A stretch of 14,592 nt of DNA from Bacteroidota bacterium (GTDB lineage Bacteria > Bacteroidota > Bacteroidia > Flavobacteriales > Flavobacteriaceae). Below the pieces are notes generated by a model. It was not told where the DNA came from, made no database searches, and was given only the letters and a program-made list of their open reading frames with translations. Below are positions 1-6,361 of this stretch, in pieces; within the stretch, counting starts at the first letter, position 1, and each line of letters starts with the position of its first letter. The stretch spans positions 1-14,592 of the forward strand of contig JAHZIZ010000045.1 in NCBI GenBank assembly GCA_022601215.1. The letters are read 5' to 3'. The position numbers and the translations under genes are program-made.

Positions 1-260
1 CGGTAAATAAAATAAAAATGAAGAAATAAAATATCTTCTGTAGCAAGGTTTGATGATTGAATAAATTAAAAGAAGTATAAAGCTACAGCTTTTATTATTC
101 TTATCGGTTATCGGGTTTTCGAAAGTTTGATCATCTAATAGAGCTCATTATATGATCTCAATCTTTTGATTACTGCAGTTCAAATATTTATAGTTTCGTC
201 AAGTTGGAATACAACTAAAAGGGTTAATTTTAGTTTTTATAAGACGTAATTAGAAATTAC
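1..260. other. Intergenic region, no gene seen
   Basis: All three forward frames are closed by stops within the first 30 bases and no reverse frame is open over a useful length, so I see no end of an upstream gene. Visible small structures are a 6-bp hairpin at 79-92 (AAAGCT, loop AC, AGCTTT, followed by TATTATT), a weak terminator candidate for something left of the window, a tandem heptamer TTATCGG at 101-107 and 108-114, and a promoter-like box at 191-198. None is strong. Confidence 0.6.
191..198 (+). promoter_or_regulatory. Possible -7 box for the LD-carboxypeptidase gene
   Basis: TAGTTTCG is a one-mismatch match to the Bacteroidota -7 box TAnnTTTG. A TTTG at 165-168 lies 22 bases upstream, slightly further than usual for the -33 element. 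The leader to the ATG at 261 would be about 60 bases. The same octamer occurs before the second propeller gene at 5200-5207. Confidence 0.25.
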
Positions 261-1154
261 ATGGTAACACCTACAATATTGAAACCTGGAGATACAATTG
301 GTCTTGTTTCGACTGCGCGAAAAATTTCTAAAGAGGAGTTACAACCTTTGATTCAATTAATCGAAAGTTGGGGGTTGACATATCGTTTAGGGACTACTAT
401 AGAGGCCGAAGAACATCAATTTGCAGGAGACGATGAATTACGCACTAAGGATTTTCAGCAAATGATGGATGACGCTTCAATAAAAGCGATATGGTGTGCC
501 CGTGGAGGTTACGGTACGGTGCGTATGGTAGATGCTTTAAACTTTTCCATATTCAAAAAACTACCTAAATGGATTATTGGGTATAGTGATATTACGGTTT
601 TGCACAGCCATATCAATGAAATCGGAATAGAGACTTTGCATGCTAATATGGCAATCGACATTGATACGAAGACTGATGGAACTAGAGAAAGTATTTTTAA
701 TGTGCTCTTCGGAAAAGAATACAAGGTTACCGTTGCGGCGAATCCATGGAATAGAAGTGGAGAAGTTGAAGGTATATTGACGGGTGGAAATTTGTCGGTG
801 TTATATTCCCTTTTGGGGAGCCCTTCCGAAGTTAATCTAGAAGGGAAAATTCTATTTATCGAGGATTTGGATGAAATGTTGTACCACATAGACCGAATGA
901 TGCAAAATTTAAAACGTAGTGGTAGACTGAAAGATTTGGCGGGCTTGATTGTGGGCGGAATGAACGATATGCGAGATAATACTATCCCGTACGGAAAAAC
1001 GGCCGAAAGAATAATCTTTGAAGCCGTTGAGTCCTATGACTACCCAGTTTGCTTCGCATTTCCAGCTGGGCATATCAATGACAACAGGGCATTGGTCATG
1101 GGAAGAGAAGTGAACTTGAATGTATCCGAAGATGGGAGTGTTTTACAATTTTAA
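261..1154 (+). CDS. S66 family LD-carboxypeptidase
   Basis: A 297-residue protein of the peptidase S66 family (LdcA/MccF type). LdcA members remove the terminal D-alanine from murein tetrapeptides, cutting an L,D bond during cell-wall peptide recycling in the cytoplasm. The fold starts with the typical LKPGDTIGLVSTA (7-19) and continues through CARGGYG (79-85). The nucleophile is Ser109 in GYSDIT (107-112), Glu201 lies in LFIEDLDE (198-205), and the catalytic His271 lies in PAGH (268-271). All three triad residues are in place and the length is normal. There is no signal peptide, which fits a cytoplasmic enzyme. The ATG at 261 begins directly at the conserved N-terminal strand. The next gene follows after 12 bases, so the two are probably cotranscribed. 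An MccF-like role (self-immunity to peptide-nucleotide antibiotics) uses the same fold and cannot be excluded, but the context does not suggest it. Confidence 0.93.
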   Translation: MVTPTILKPGDTIGLVSTARKISKEELQPLIQLIESWGLTYRLGTTIEAEEHQFAGDDELRTKDFQQMMDDASIKAIWCARGGYGTVRMVDALNFSIFKKLPKWIIGYSDITVLHSHINEIGIETLHANMAIDIDTKTDGTRESIFNVLFGKEYKVTVAANPWNRSGEVEGILTGGNLSVLYSLLGSPSEVNLEGKILFIEDLDEMLYHIDRMMQNLKRSGRLKDLAGLIVGGMNDMRDNTIPYGKTAERIIFEAVESYDYPVCFAFPAGHINDNRALVMGREVNLNVSEDGSVLQF

Positions 1155-1166
1155 AAATCAATAATT

Positions 1167-1529
1167 GTGGCTTATCATAACGATTTAGGGAAACTAGGAG
1201 AGGAGTTGGCGGAGGCGTATTTATTAGAGAAGGGATATGTGATTTTGGAAAGAAACTATGTTTTTCAGAAGGCGGAAATAGATATTATTGCGCAAAAGGA
1301 AGAGGGTACAATTAGTATTGTTGAGGTTAAAACAAGGAATAGTAATGTCTTTGGAGACCCACAGGATTTTGTAACTAAAAGCAAAATAAAGCTATTAGTG
1401 AAGGCCGCAAATGAATACATGCTTGCCAATGGATTGGAACAAGAAGTCCGCTTTGATATTATTGCCGTACTAAAAAACAAAAGAACAGAGCAATTGGAAC
1501 ATTTTGAGAATGCCTTCTATCATTTTTAA
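1167..1529 (+). CDS. YraN family (UPF0102) predicted endonuclease-like protein
   Basis: A 120-residue protein of the YraN/UPF0102 family, a compact restriction-endonuclease-like (PD-(D/E)xK) fold whose cellular role is not settled. The family pattern is complete: GKLGEELAEAYL near 8-19, GYVILERNY at 23-31, then the acidic metal-site residues Glu37 and Asp39 in AEIDIIA and Glu53/Lys55 in IVEVKTR (51-57). Translation must start at GTG 1167, 12 bases after the preceding stop; no in-frame ATG lies near the conserved N-terminus. Length is usual for the family. It is probably the second gene of a unit with the LD-carboxypeptidase, a placement that suggests shared expression rather than a shared pathway. 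Confidence 0.92.
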   Translation: MAYHNDLGKLGEELAEAYLLEKGYVILERNYVFQKAEIDIIAQKEEGTISIVEVKTRNSNVFGDPQDFVTKSKIKLLVKAANEYMLANGLEQEVRFDIIAVLKNKRTEQLEHFENAFYHF

Positions 1530-1565
1530 ATAAAGTTCCCTTATTTTTTAAAGGAGGGTTCATTT

Positions 1566-1585
1566 GTACCCATTCGTACGCATTA
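1566..1585 (+). repeat. Tandem 10-bp direct repeat upstream of the first regulator
   Basis: GTACCCATTC (1566-1575) is followed at once by GTACGCATTA (1576-1585), with 8 of 10 bases the same. A 10-bp period places both halves on the same face of the helix, and the block ends 15 bases before the -7 box at 1601. This is the position of a regulator site, but no binding protein can be assigned. Confidence 0.4.
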
Positions 1586-1600
1586 AAAGCTGAAATGAAA

Positions 1601-1608
1601 TACTTTTG
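1601..1608 (+). promoter_or_regulatory. -7 promoter box of the first AraC-type regulator
   Basis: TACTTTTG is an exact match to the Bacteroidota -7 consensus TAnnTTTG, 14 bases before the ATG at 1623, implying a very short leader. No TTG is seen at the usual -33 distance; that interval is next to the 10-bp direct repeat, which would fit an activator-dependent promoter (inference). Confidence 0.5.
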
Positions 1609-1622
1609 TGTAAACGATAAAT

Positions 1623-2747
1623 ATGTCTGTTACCTTTGAACTTATCGATGTAATTATTCTGATTGGGATATGCCAAGGCGTTTTTCTGTCCATGACTTTA
1701 TTGCGTTTACCTAACCATAATAAGGAGGCCAATAGGATTCTTGCTGCGCTAATATTTATATCCACCCTGATGTTAATAGGGCGCTTTATGATGATTAGGC
1801 TTTTTTCCAAGGAGGTTTTTTTATGGGCGCTGCTTTTTGATGTAATCATATTTGTTTTTGGGCCTTTGTTCTATTCATATACTCGAAGGCTTTTAATGAA
1901 AGAGGATCGATGGAGGTCAAAACTCAAATATCACTATATACCTGCGCTTATTTATTTTTTAGTCGCAATCTACTATTTGGTTCACTATGATTCAACCTCT
2001 TATTATAACGCGTTTAGAGAAGGGTCCCTTACTTTGTTTTTTACCCTTGTTTTGTCTCTTGCGATTCTTTCTAATATACTCTACCTTTTTTTATCTTTTA
2101 CCGTAGTTAATGAGTTTAAAAAAAGACGAAAGCATCACTTTTCTTTTCAACAAAGTCCTGTAGCGTATCTCACTGTTTTCTTATGTGTAATCAGTGTTAT
2201 TATGGGCGTTTGGTTGCTTGCCTTTTTAGATATTAAATCATTAAGTCCTTGGCTTTCTTTCTTCAATTATGATGTTGTTTGGGCGATTATTCCTGTATTC
2301 ATATATGTAATCGGTTACTTCAGCTTAAAACAACCTCATTTGTTTCGAGTTTCAGAGGTAAAAGAGAAGCAACTTGTAAAACCTCGACTTAGTGAAAAAG
2401 AGAGTTCTATACTGAAGGAAAAATTGGATAGTTTGATGGAGAACGATAAGGTGTTTTTGCAAAGCGATCTTACATTGAAAGATGTGGCTCAAAAAATCAG
2501 CGCGTCAACTAATAATGTCTCTTGGTTATTAAATAAGATATATTGCATGACTTTTTATGATTTTGTAAACTCTTATAGAGTGCAAGAATTTGTTCGAAAA
2601 GTCGAAAACAACGAACATCTACAACATACTATTCTAGCCTTATCTATGGATGTAGGGTTTAATTCTAAGTCTACTTTCAACAAAGCTTTTAAGTTAACGA
2701 TGAAAGATACTCCTAGTAATTATATAAAGAAACATCGGGCGGCTTAA
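1623..2747 (+). CDS. Membrane-bound AraC family transcriptional regulator (copy 1)
   Basis: A 374-residue one-component regulator that appears to be held in the inner membrane. The N-terminal 240 residues contain about seven hydrophobic segments (near 8-28, 38-58, 66-88, 103-121, 136-160, 179-203 and 216-236). After a charged linker comes a C-terminal AraC/XylS DNA-binding domain (about 255-370). Its first helix-turn-helix covers SDLTLKDVAQKIS (281-293), and its second carries the family signature ILALSMDVGFNSKSTFNKAF (337-356). It lacks the phosphorelay and periplasmic sensor domains of Bacteroidota hybrid two-component regulators, so any signal must be sensed by the membrane part or a partner (inference). 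The second copy at 4037 has nearly the same length and layout. A secreted beta-propeller gene follows after 83 bases and is the obvious target candidate. Family call is sure; target and signal are unknown. Confidence 0.92.
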   Translation: MSVTFELIDVIILIGICQGVFLSMTLLRLPNHNKEANRILAALIFISTLMLIGRFMMIRLFSKEVFLWALLFDVIIFVFGPLFYSYTRRLLMKEDRWRSKLKYHYIPALIYFLVAIYYLVHYDSTSYYNAFREGSLTLFFTLVLSLAILSNILYLFLSFTVVNEFKKRRKHHFSFQQSPVAYLTVFLCVISVIMGVWLLAFLDIKSLSPWLSFFNYDVVWAIIPVFIYVIGYFSLKQPHLFRVSEVKEKQLVKPRLSEKESSILKEKLDSLMENDKVFLQSDLTLKDVAQKISASTNNVSWLLNKIYCMTFYDFVNSYRVQEFVRKVENNEHLQHTILALSMDVGFNSKSTFNKAFKLTMKDTPSNYIKKHRAA

Positions 2748-2753
2748 TCGTTA

Positions 2754-2773
2754 CGTGTGCATGTATGCAGACG
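2754..2773. promoter_or_regulatory. Imperfect palindrome upstream of the first propeller gene
   Basis: CGTGTGCAT and ATGCAGACG flank a GT centre (2763-2764), giving 9-bp arms with one mismatch. It abuts GTCGATA at 2774, so it would lie just upstream of the -33 region, as expected of an operator or activator site. It could also be chance, or part of a weak hairpin at the end of the regulator transcript. Confidence 0.35.
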
Positions 2774-2805
2774 GTCGATAGTTATTTTTCTTGAAAGTAG
2801 GTTTG
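2774..2805 (+). promoter_or_regulatory. Promoter of the first propeller gene, GTCGATA-N17-TAGGTTTG
   Basis: TAGGTTTG (2798-2805) matches TAnnTTTG exactly, 25 bases before the ATG at 2831. GTCGATA (2774-2780) occupies the -33 position with 17 bases between. The second propeller gene has the same pair at the same spacing (5176-5207), the best sign that it is functional. A canonical -33 TTG is absent in both, so GTCGATA may be a specialised recognition sequence. Confidence 0.5.
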
Positions 2806-2830
2806 TCTAAACTTTAAAACTTTCAATACT

Positions 2831-3946
2831 ATGAAAACAACTACAATTTTTGGAATTGCCCTTCTTTTGATGACCAAAATTTTAGCCCAAACGGTGACTA
2901 CTTTTGCGGAAGGAACACCAGATGACGGAATCGCTTTGGATGCAGACGGGAATATTTACGCCTCGAATTTTACAGGTGATAGTGTGTTTAAATATGCGCC
3001 GGATGGAACCGTTAGTACATTTATAAACGTTTTTGATACGCCAAATGGAATCGGTTTTGACAGCCAGGAAAGGCTGTATGTCTGCGACTGGAATGACAAT
3101 AAACTTTATAGATTCACTAATCTTGGGGATTTAGATGGTGAGCTAACAATTCCAGGTAATCCTTCGGGGATGATCAAGGTCATTAATAACGACGATATGA
3201 TTTATACCCGTTACGGTGCGAATACTATTAATAGAATTACCTCTGATTTTGAAATCACCGAAATATCATCGGATCCTATGCTAAATGGTCCAGTAGGTCT
3301 TGCATATGACGATATGGAGAATTTATATGTAGGAAATTACAATGATAGAAAAATATTTCGATTGCAAAGTGACGGTTCACTAGCATATGTAGCAACGGTT
3401 GGGAATGCTTCAAATCTTGGATTTATTGCGTATGGGCAAGGATATCTTTGGGGTACGGTTCTTGGAGAGCATAAAATATATAAAATTAATCCTATGGGAA
3501 TCGATGACGTTATGATTTTTGCTGGGAGTATTGCAGGAGGTGCTGATGGAGATATTGCTGAGGCGACTTTTAATCAGCCCAATGGAATTACTTTTAATGA
3601 TGCGGAAGATACCATGTATATAACCGATTTTGGTTCAAAGAACCTTAGGGTTATTTCTGGAATTGCTTTATCAAGTAATGACCACAATATAAATGCCAGT
3701 AATCTGCAGGTAGTTACAAAACCGGAAAGTCAAAAAATATCGGTACAATTTAAGAATACACATGATGAAAAATATACACTTGAGATATTGAATGCAACTG
3801 GCCAGGTGGTATACAACGAAAAGAAAATTATTACAAAAGGTAATTTAATAAGTGAGATTAGTACCCAATCCTGGGTTACAGGGATGTATGTAGTTAAGGT
3901 ACAATTAGGGCAGAAATATCTGACCAAAAGAATACTGTTGGAATAG
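2831..3946 (+). CDS. Secreted NHL-type beta-propeller protein with T9SS sorting domain (copy 1)
   Basis: A 371-residue exported protein of unknown function. Residues 1-19 form a signal peptide ending KILA, with cleavage likely before Gln20. About six NHL/SMP-30-like blades follow, near 32-64, 71-98, 112-136, 154-178, 195-219 and 249-276. They show the recurring pattern GIALD-x-x-GNIYASN...VFKY and the NHL signature AGSIAGGADG...ATFNQPNGI (231-253). After a linker, residues 315-371 form a type A T9SS C-terminal sorting domain: LEILNATGQVVY, then GMYVVKVQLGQKYLTKRILL. This predicts passage through the outer membrane and release or anchoring at the cell surface. No catalytic residues can be assigned; such propellers serve as binding scaffolds, lactonases or lyases in other families. 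The gene lies 83 bases downstream of a membrane AraC regulator but has its own promoter element. Copy 2 is at 5230. Confidence 0.9.
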   Translation: MKTTTIFGIALLLMTKILAQTVTTFAEGTPDDGIALDADGNIYASNFTGDSVFKYAPDGTVSTFINVFDTPNGIGFDSQERLYVCDWNDNKLYRFTNLGDLDGELTIPGNPSGMIKVINNDDMIYTRYGANTINRITSDFEITEISSDPMLNGPVGLAYDDMENLYVGNYNDRKIFRLQSDGSLAYVATVGNASNLGFIAYGQGYLWGTVLGEHKIYKINPMGIDDVMIFAGSIAGGADGDIAEATFNQPNGITFNDAEDTMYITDFGSKNLRVISGIALSSNDHNINASNLQVVTKPESQKISVQFKNTHDEKYTLEILNATGQVVYNEKKIITKGNLISEISTQSWVTGMYVVKVQLGQKYLTKRILLE

Positions 3947-3964
3947 GTATAAATTTAACACTAT

Positions 3965-3998
3965 GTAAAAGTCTAATTGTACACAATTAGACTTTTAC
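3965..3998. terminator. Perfect 16-bp inverted repeat, terminator or operator
   Basis: Two perfectly complementary 16-base arms (3965-3980 and 3983-3998) flank AC, so the RNA would fold into a long stem with a loop of about four bases, followed by CTTTTTG. It starts 18 bases after the stop of the first propeller gene, the normal place for an intrinsic terminator. However, the stem is AT-rich (only GTC/GAC and the outer G-C pairs contribute GC), and it lies 39 bases before the ATG of the second regulator, so an operator for that gene is equally possible. Eighteen bases of it recur at 5155-5172. Confidence 0.55.
3969..3986 (+). repeat. 18-base direct repeat, copy A
   Basis: AAGTCTAATTGTACACAA is identical to 5155-5172. 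Here it makes up most of the left arm and the centre of the 16-bp inverted repeat. Confidence 0.8.
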
Positions 3999-4036
3999 TT
4001 TTTGTGGATGATGTATTTTTAGTGTTTTAAAGGCCT

Positions 4037-5152
4037 ATGAATTCAATTTCCATTCTCGACATCGTTTTAATAGCTGGGGTTTCTCAAGGAATCTTCTTGG
4101 CACTCTCATTACAATTTTTGAAGAATCAGAACAAAGAAGCTAACAAGGTCTTAGTTTGGGTTTTGTTGATTTCAGTAATCATGCTGTTAGGGCGACTTTT
4201 GGCCTTTAGAGTTACGGCAGATTGGATTAAATATGCAGGCCTAACGGGAGACACTACTCTTTTTTTAGTGGGTCCGTTAATTTATATGTATGTTCGAAGA
4301 TTAGCCTTTATGGAAAAGCCTCCTTTTAGATTGGGATGGATTCATTTCGCATTGGCAGTGCTCCACCTATTGTACGGTGGATGGTATATGAGTTTAAGTG
4401 ATACTACACTACAGTCTTATTTCGACAGTGGGTTTGTGTACTATCTGTATTTTATTGTAGAAGCTGTAGGAGTTCTTTCTTTAGGATATTACGTGTTTCT
4501 TTCATTTAGACTTTTGAGACATTATAGAAAGCGTCAGCATCAAGAATTATCAAACCCATTGGTGTTGTATAGATTTTTAAAAGTGTTTTTGTGGACGTTG
4601 ACAGCTTGTTTTGTTTTTTGGATAGCGAGCTTTTTGAACATGTATTTTTTTAGACTAGATAGTACTTTTTTAAGATATAGTTCTTTGTGGTTGTCTATTC
4701 CTGTTTTTATCTATATCGTCGCTTATTACAGTTTAAGACAACCTGAAATTTTTCGTATTCTCTATAAGAAACCAACGGCGGACCGGGCTCGTTTAAAGCC
4801 GGATGAAATTGAAAAAATACAGAAAAGGTTACATTATTTTATGTTGAAAGAAACAGTGTATTTAGATTCGGATTTAACATTGTCTGGACTTTCAGAAAAG
4901 CTGCATACAACTTCAAATAATCTATCCTGGTATTTAAATAACATTCATAAAGCGAGCTTTAGTGAGTATATAAATGAGTTACGGATTTCAGCATTTCTTC
5001 AGAAAATAGAAAATGAGGAACATCAAAAGAAAACACTTCTGGCATTGGCAATGGAAGTAGGGTTTAATTCAAAATCTAATTTCAACAAAGTGTTTAAAAA
5101 TCAGATAGGCGCTTCTCCTTCGGCCTATATAAAGGCAAAAAAAGTGGCTTAA
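4037..5152 (+). CDS. Membrane-bound AraC family transcriptional regulator (copy 2)
   Basis: A 371-residue paralogue of the regulator at 1623, with the same layout. It has seven hydrophobic segments in residues 5-232 (near 5-27, 37-57, 68-88, 101-119, 134-157, 178-200 and 212-232), a charged linker, then an AraC DNA-binding domain (about 252-368). The second helix-turn-helix reads LLALAMEVGFNSKSNFNKVF (334-353), differing from copy 1 at only a few positions. The first half of the domain is less alike (NIHKASFSEYINELRI here, KIYCMTFYDFVNSYRV in copy 1), so the two may have diverged in partner or site preference. The shared N-terminal signature is SQGIFLALSLQFLKNQNKEAN (copy 1: CQGVFLSMTLLRLPNHNKEAN). 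The start ATG 4037 matches the paralogue's length. The gene sits 90 bases after the first propeller gene, behind the 16-bp inverted repeat, and 77 bases before the second propeller gene, its likely target (inference). Confidence 0.92.
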   Translation: MNSISILDIVLIAGVSQGIFLALSLQFLKNQNKEANKVLVWVLLISVIMLLGRLLAFRVTADWIKYAGLTGDTTLFLVGPLIYMYVRRLAFMEKPPFRLGWIHFALAVLHLLYGGWYMSLSDTTLQSYFDSGFVYYLYFIVEAVGVLSLGYYVFLSFRLLRHYRKRQHQELSNPLVLYRFLKVFLWTLTACFVFWIASFLNMYFFRLDSTFLRYSSLWLSIPVFIYIVAYYSLRQPEIFRILYKKPTADRARLKPDEIEKIQKRLHYFMLKETVYLDSDLTLSGLSEKLHTTSNNLSWYLNNIHKASFSEYINELRISAFLQKIENEEHQKKTLLALAMEVGFNSKSNFNKVFKNQIGASPSAYIKAKKVA

Positions 5153-5154
5153 GT

Positions 5155-5172
5155 AAGTCTAATTGTACACAA
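5155..5172 (+). repeat. 18-base direct repeat, copy B (half of the inverted repeat)
   Basis: Identical to 3969-3986 but without the complementary right arm; the following bases (AGTGTCGATA) diverge. It begins three bases after the stop of the second regulator gene and ends three bases before the GTCGATA promoter element. A regulator site shared with the region upstream of that regulator would explain why only this part was kept (inference). Confidence 0.8.
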
Positions 5173-5175
5173 AGT

Positions 5176-5207
5176 GTCGATATCGGCTATTTATAGATAT
5201 AGTTTCG
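5176..5207 (+). promoter_or_regulatory. Promoter of the second propeller gene, GTCGATA-N17-TAGTTTCG
   Basis: GTCGATA (5176-5182) and TAGTTTCG (5200-5207) are separated by 17 bases, exactly as upstream of the first propeller gene. The -7 box has one mismatch to TAnnTTTG, and the ATG at 5230 lies 22 bases further on. The surrounding intergenic sequence is otherwise much less conserved between the two copies. Confidence 0.5.
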
Positions 5208-5229
5208 AGCTTCATTTAAAATTGAAATT

Positions 5230-6348
5230 ATGAAAAAGACAGTACTTAGTGCATTATTGATTTGTTCTAGTTGGGTCCAAGCCCAAATTGTATCCACTAT
5301 TGAAACGGGAGAAATATCGGATGGACTCGCAATAGATTCTGAAGGCAATATTTACGCCTCAGATTATGGAGGAGACTCCGTTTATAAGTATAATGTTTCT
5401 GGAAACTTTGTAACAACTTTCCAAAGTGGATTTTCCAATCCTAATGGCATTGGTGTGAGTCCGCAGGATGAAATTTACATTTGCGAAGCTGGAGGCGGAA
5501 CCATTCATAAGTACGATACGGATGGAAACGAATTAGCCACGTTTACAGGTTTAAATAATCCAACAGGGATTAAATACGATGCTTTTAATGAGGTGTTTCT
5601 TTGGGTTTCATATAATCAAAGTGCGCTATATGAGTTTGACCCTGCGAATGGAACTTCAGAACTTATTCATAAAGGCCTGCCATTATTTGGCCCGTCTGGA
5701 ATTGCTTTTATCGACAATGTACCATATATATCAAACTTTAATGATAGAAAGATATTTAGACTGGAAGATGATGACTCCCTTACAGAGATTTCTCAATTAC
5801 CATCTTTAGGCCCCCAGAATCTTGATTTTTGCGGGTTTTTATCAGCGAAGGACGGATACTTAATTGCTACACATTTAGGGGGGCATCAACTATTCAAAAT
5901 TGATCCTGAAACAGGTATGGTTATCTCATTTGCAGGAAGTGTGGCAGGGAGTGATGATGGTTCAATTGACAGCGCAACGTTTAATCGACCAAATGGGATT
6001 GTTGCCGATGAGGTTAATGATATTATCTATGTGAGCGATGCGTTACCAAGGAATTTGAGAATTATTTCTGGGATTACATTAGAGAATGAAACTGTAGAAG
6101 AGGAACCAAACGCTATCGTTGTCTATCTCAATACGTTTCGGGATACACTTCATCTTAACACAAAAAGGTTAACAGGTGATTACGAGGTGTCCATTTATGC
6201 TATGACGGGACGTTTGATACGTACTACAGAAGTTAGTTTTTCAGAAAATGCGGATATAGAAGTGTCGATCAATACTTTATCCCAAGGGACCTATATCGTA
6301 GAAATATCAAATGATATTGCTACAATTTCAAGAAAGTTTGTAAAATAG
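5230..6348 (+). CDS. Secreted NHL-type beta-propeller protein with T9SS sorting domain (copy 2)
   Basis: A 372-residue paralogue of the protein at 2831. A signal peptide (MKKTVLSALLICSSWVQA, 1-18) precedes blades that line up one to one with copy 1. Especially conserved are GNIYAS-x-x-x-GDSV-x-KY (39-54), NPNGIG (70-75), NDRKIFRL (171-178) and the NHL signature FAGSVAGSDDG...ATFNRPNGI (234-257). The T9SS type A sorting domain covers about 316-372 (VSIYAMTGRLI, then GTYIVEIS and the basic tail SRKFVK). The linker between propeller and sorting domain is acidic (ETVEEEP, 287-293). Expected location is the cell surface or medium. Function is unknown; no enzyme motif is evident. It follows its regulator by 77 bases with its own promoter element, and the stop is 13 bases before the next ATG, so the downstream lipoprotein is probably in the same transcript. 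Confidence 0.9.
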   Translation: MKKTVLSALLICSSWVQAQIVSTIETGEISDGLAIDSEGNIYASDYGGDSVYKYNVSGNFVTTFQSGFSNPNGIGVSPQDEIYICEAGGGTIHKYDTDGNELATFTGLNNPTGIKYDAFNEVFLWVSYNQSALYEFDPANGTSELIHKGLPLFGPSGIAFIDNVPYISNFNDRKIFRLEDDDSLTEISQLPSLGPQNLDFCGFLSAKDGYLIATHLGGHQLFKIDPETGMVISFAGSVAGSDDGSIDSATFNRPNGIVADEVNDIIYVSDALPRNLRIISGITLENETVEEEPNAIVVYLNTFRDTLHLNTKRLTGDYEVSIYAMTGRLIRTTEVSFSENADIEVSINTLSQGTYIVEISNDIATISRKFVK

Positions 6349-6361
6349 TATTTTTACTTTC

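Noticed and set aside
101..114. TTATCGG tandem heptamer as an attachment site or repeat element
   Set aside because: Only two short units with no flanking mobile gene or further copies. Kept only as a note in the intergenic entry.
1530..1560. Terminator after the YraN gene
   Set aside because: Only a 4-bp stem (CCTT/AAGG) with an 8-base loop can be drawn, and no T-run follows it.
1550..1593. Perfect Shine-Dalgarno-like AAAGGAGGG followed by a TTG mini-frame of nine codons
   Set aside because: It lies upstream of the -7 box at 1601, so it would not be in that transcript, and the peptide has no recognisable attenuation feature. Probably chance.
5579..5809. 76-codon frame overlapping the second propeller gene in another phase
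   Set aside because: The host frame is intact and conserved with its paralogue. The overlapping translation has no domain-like features.
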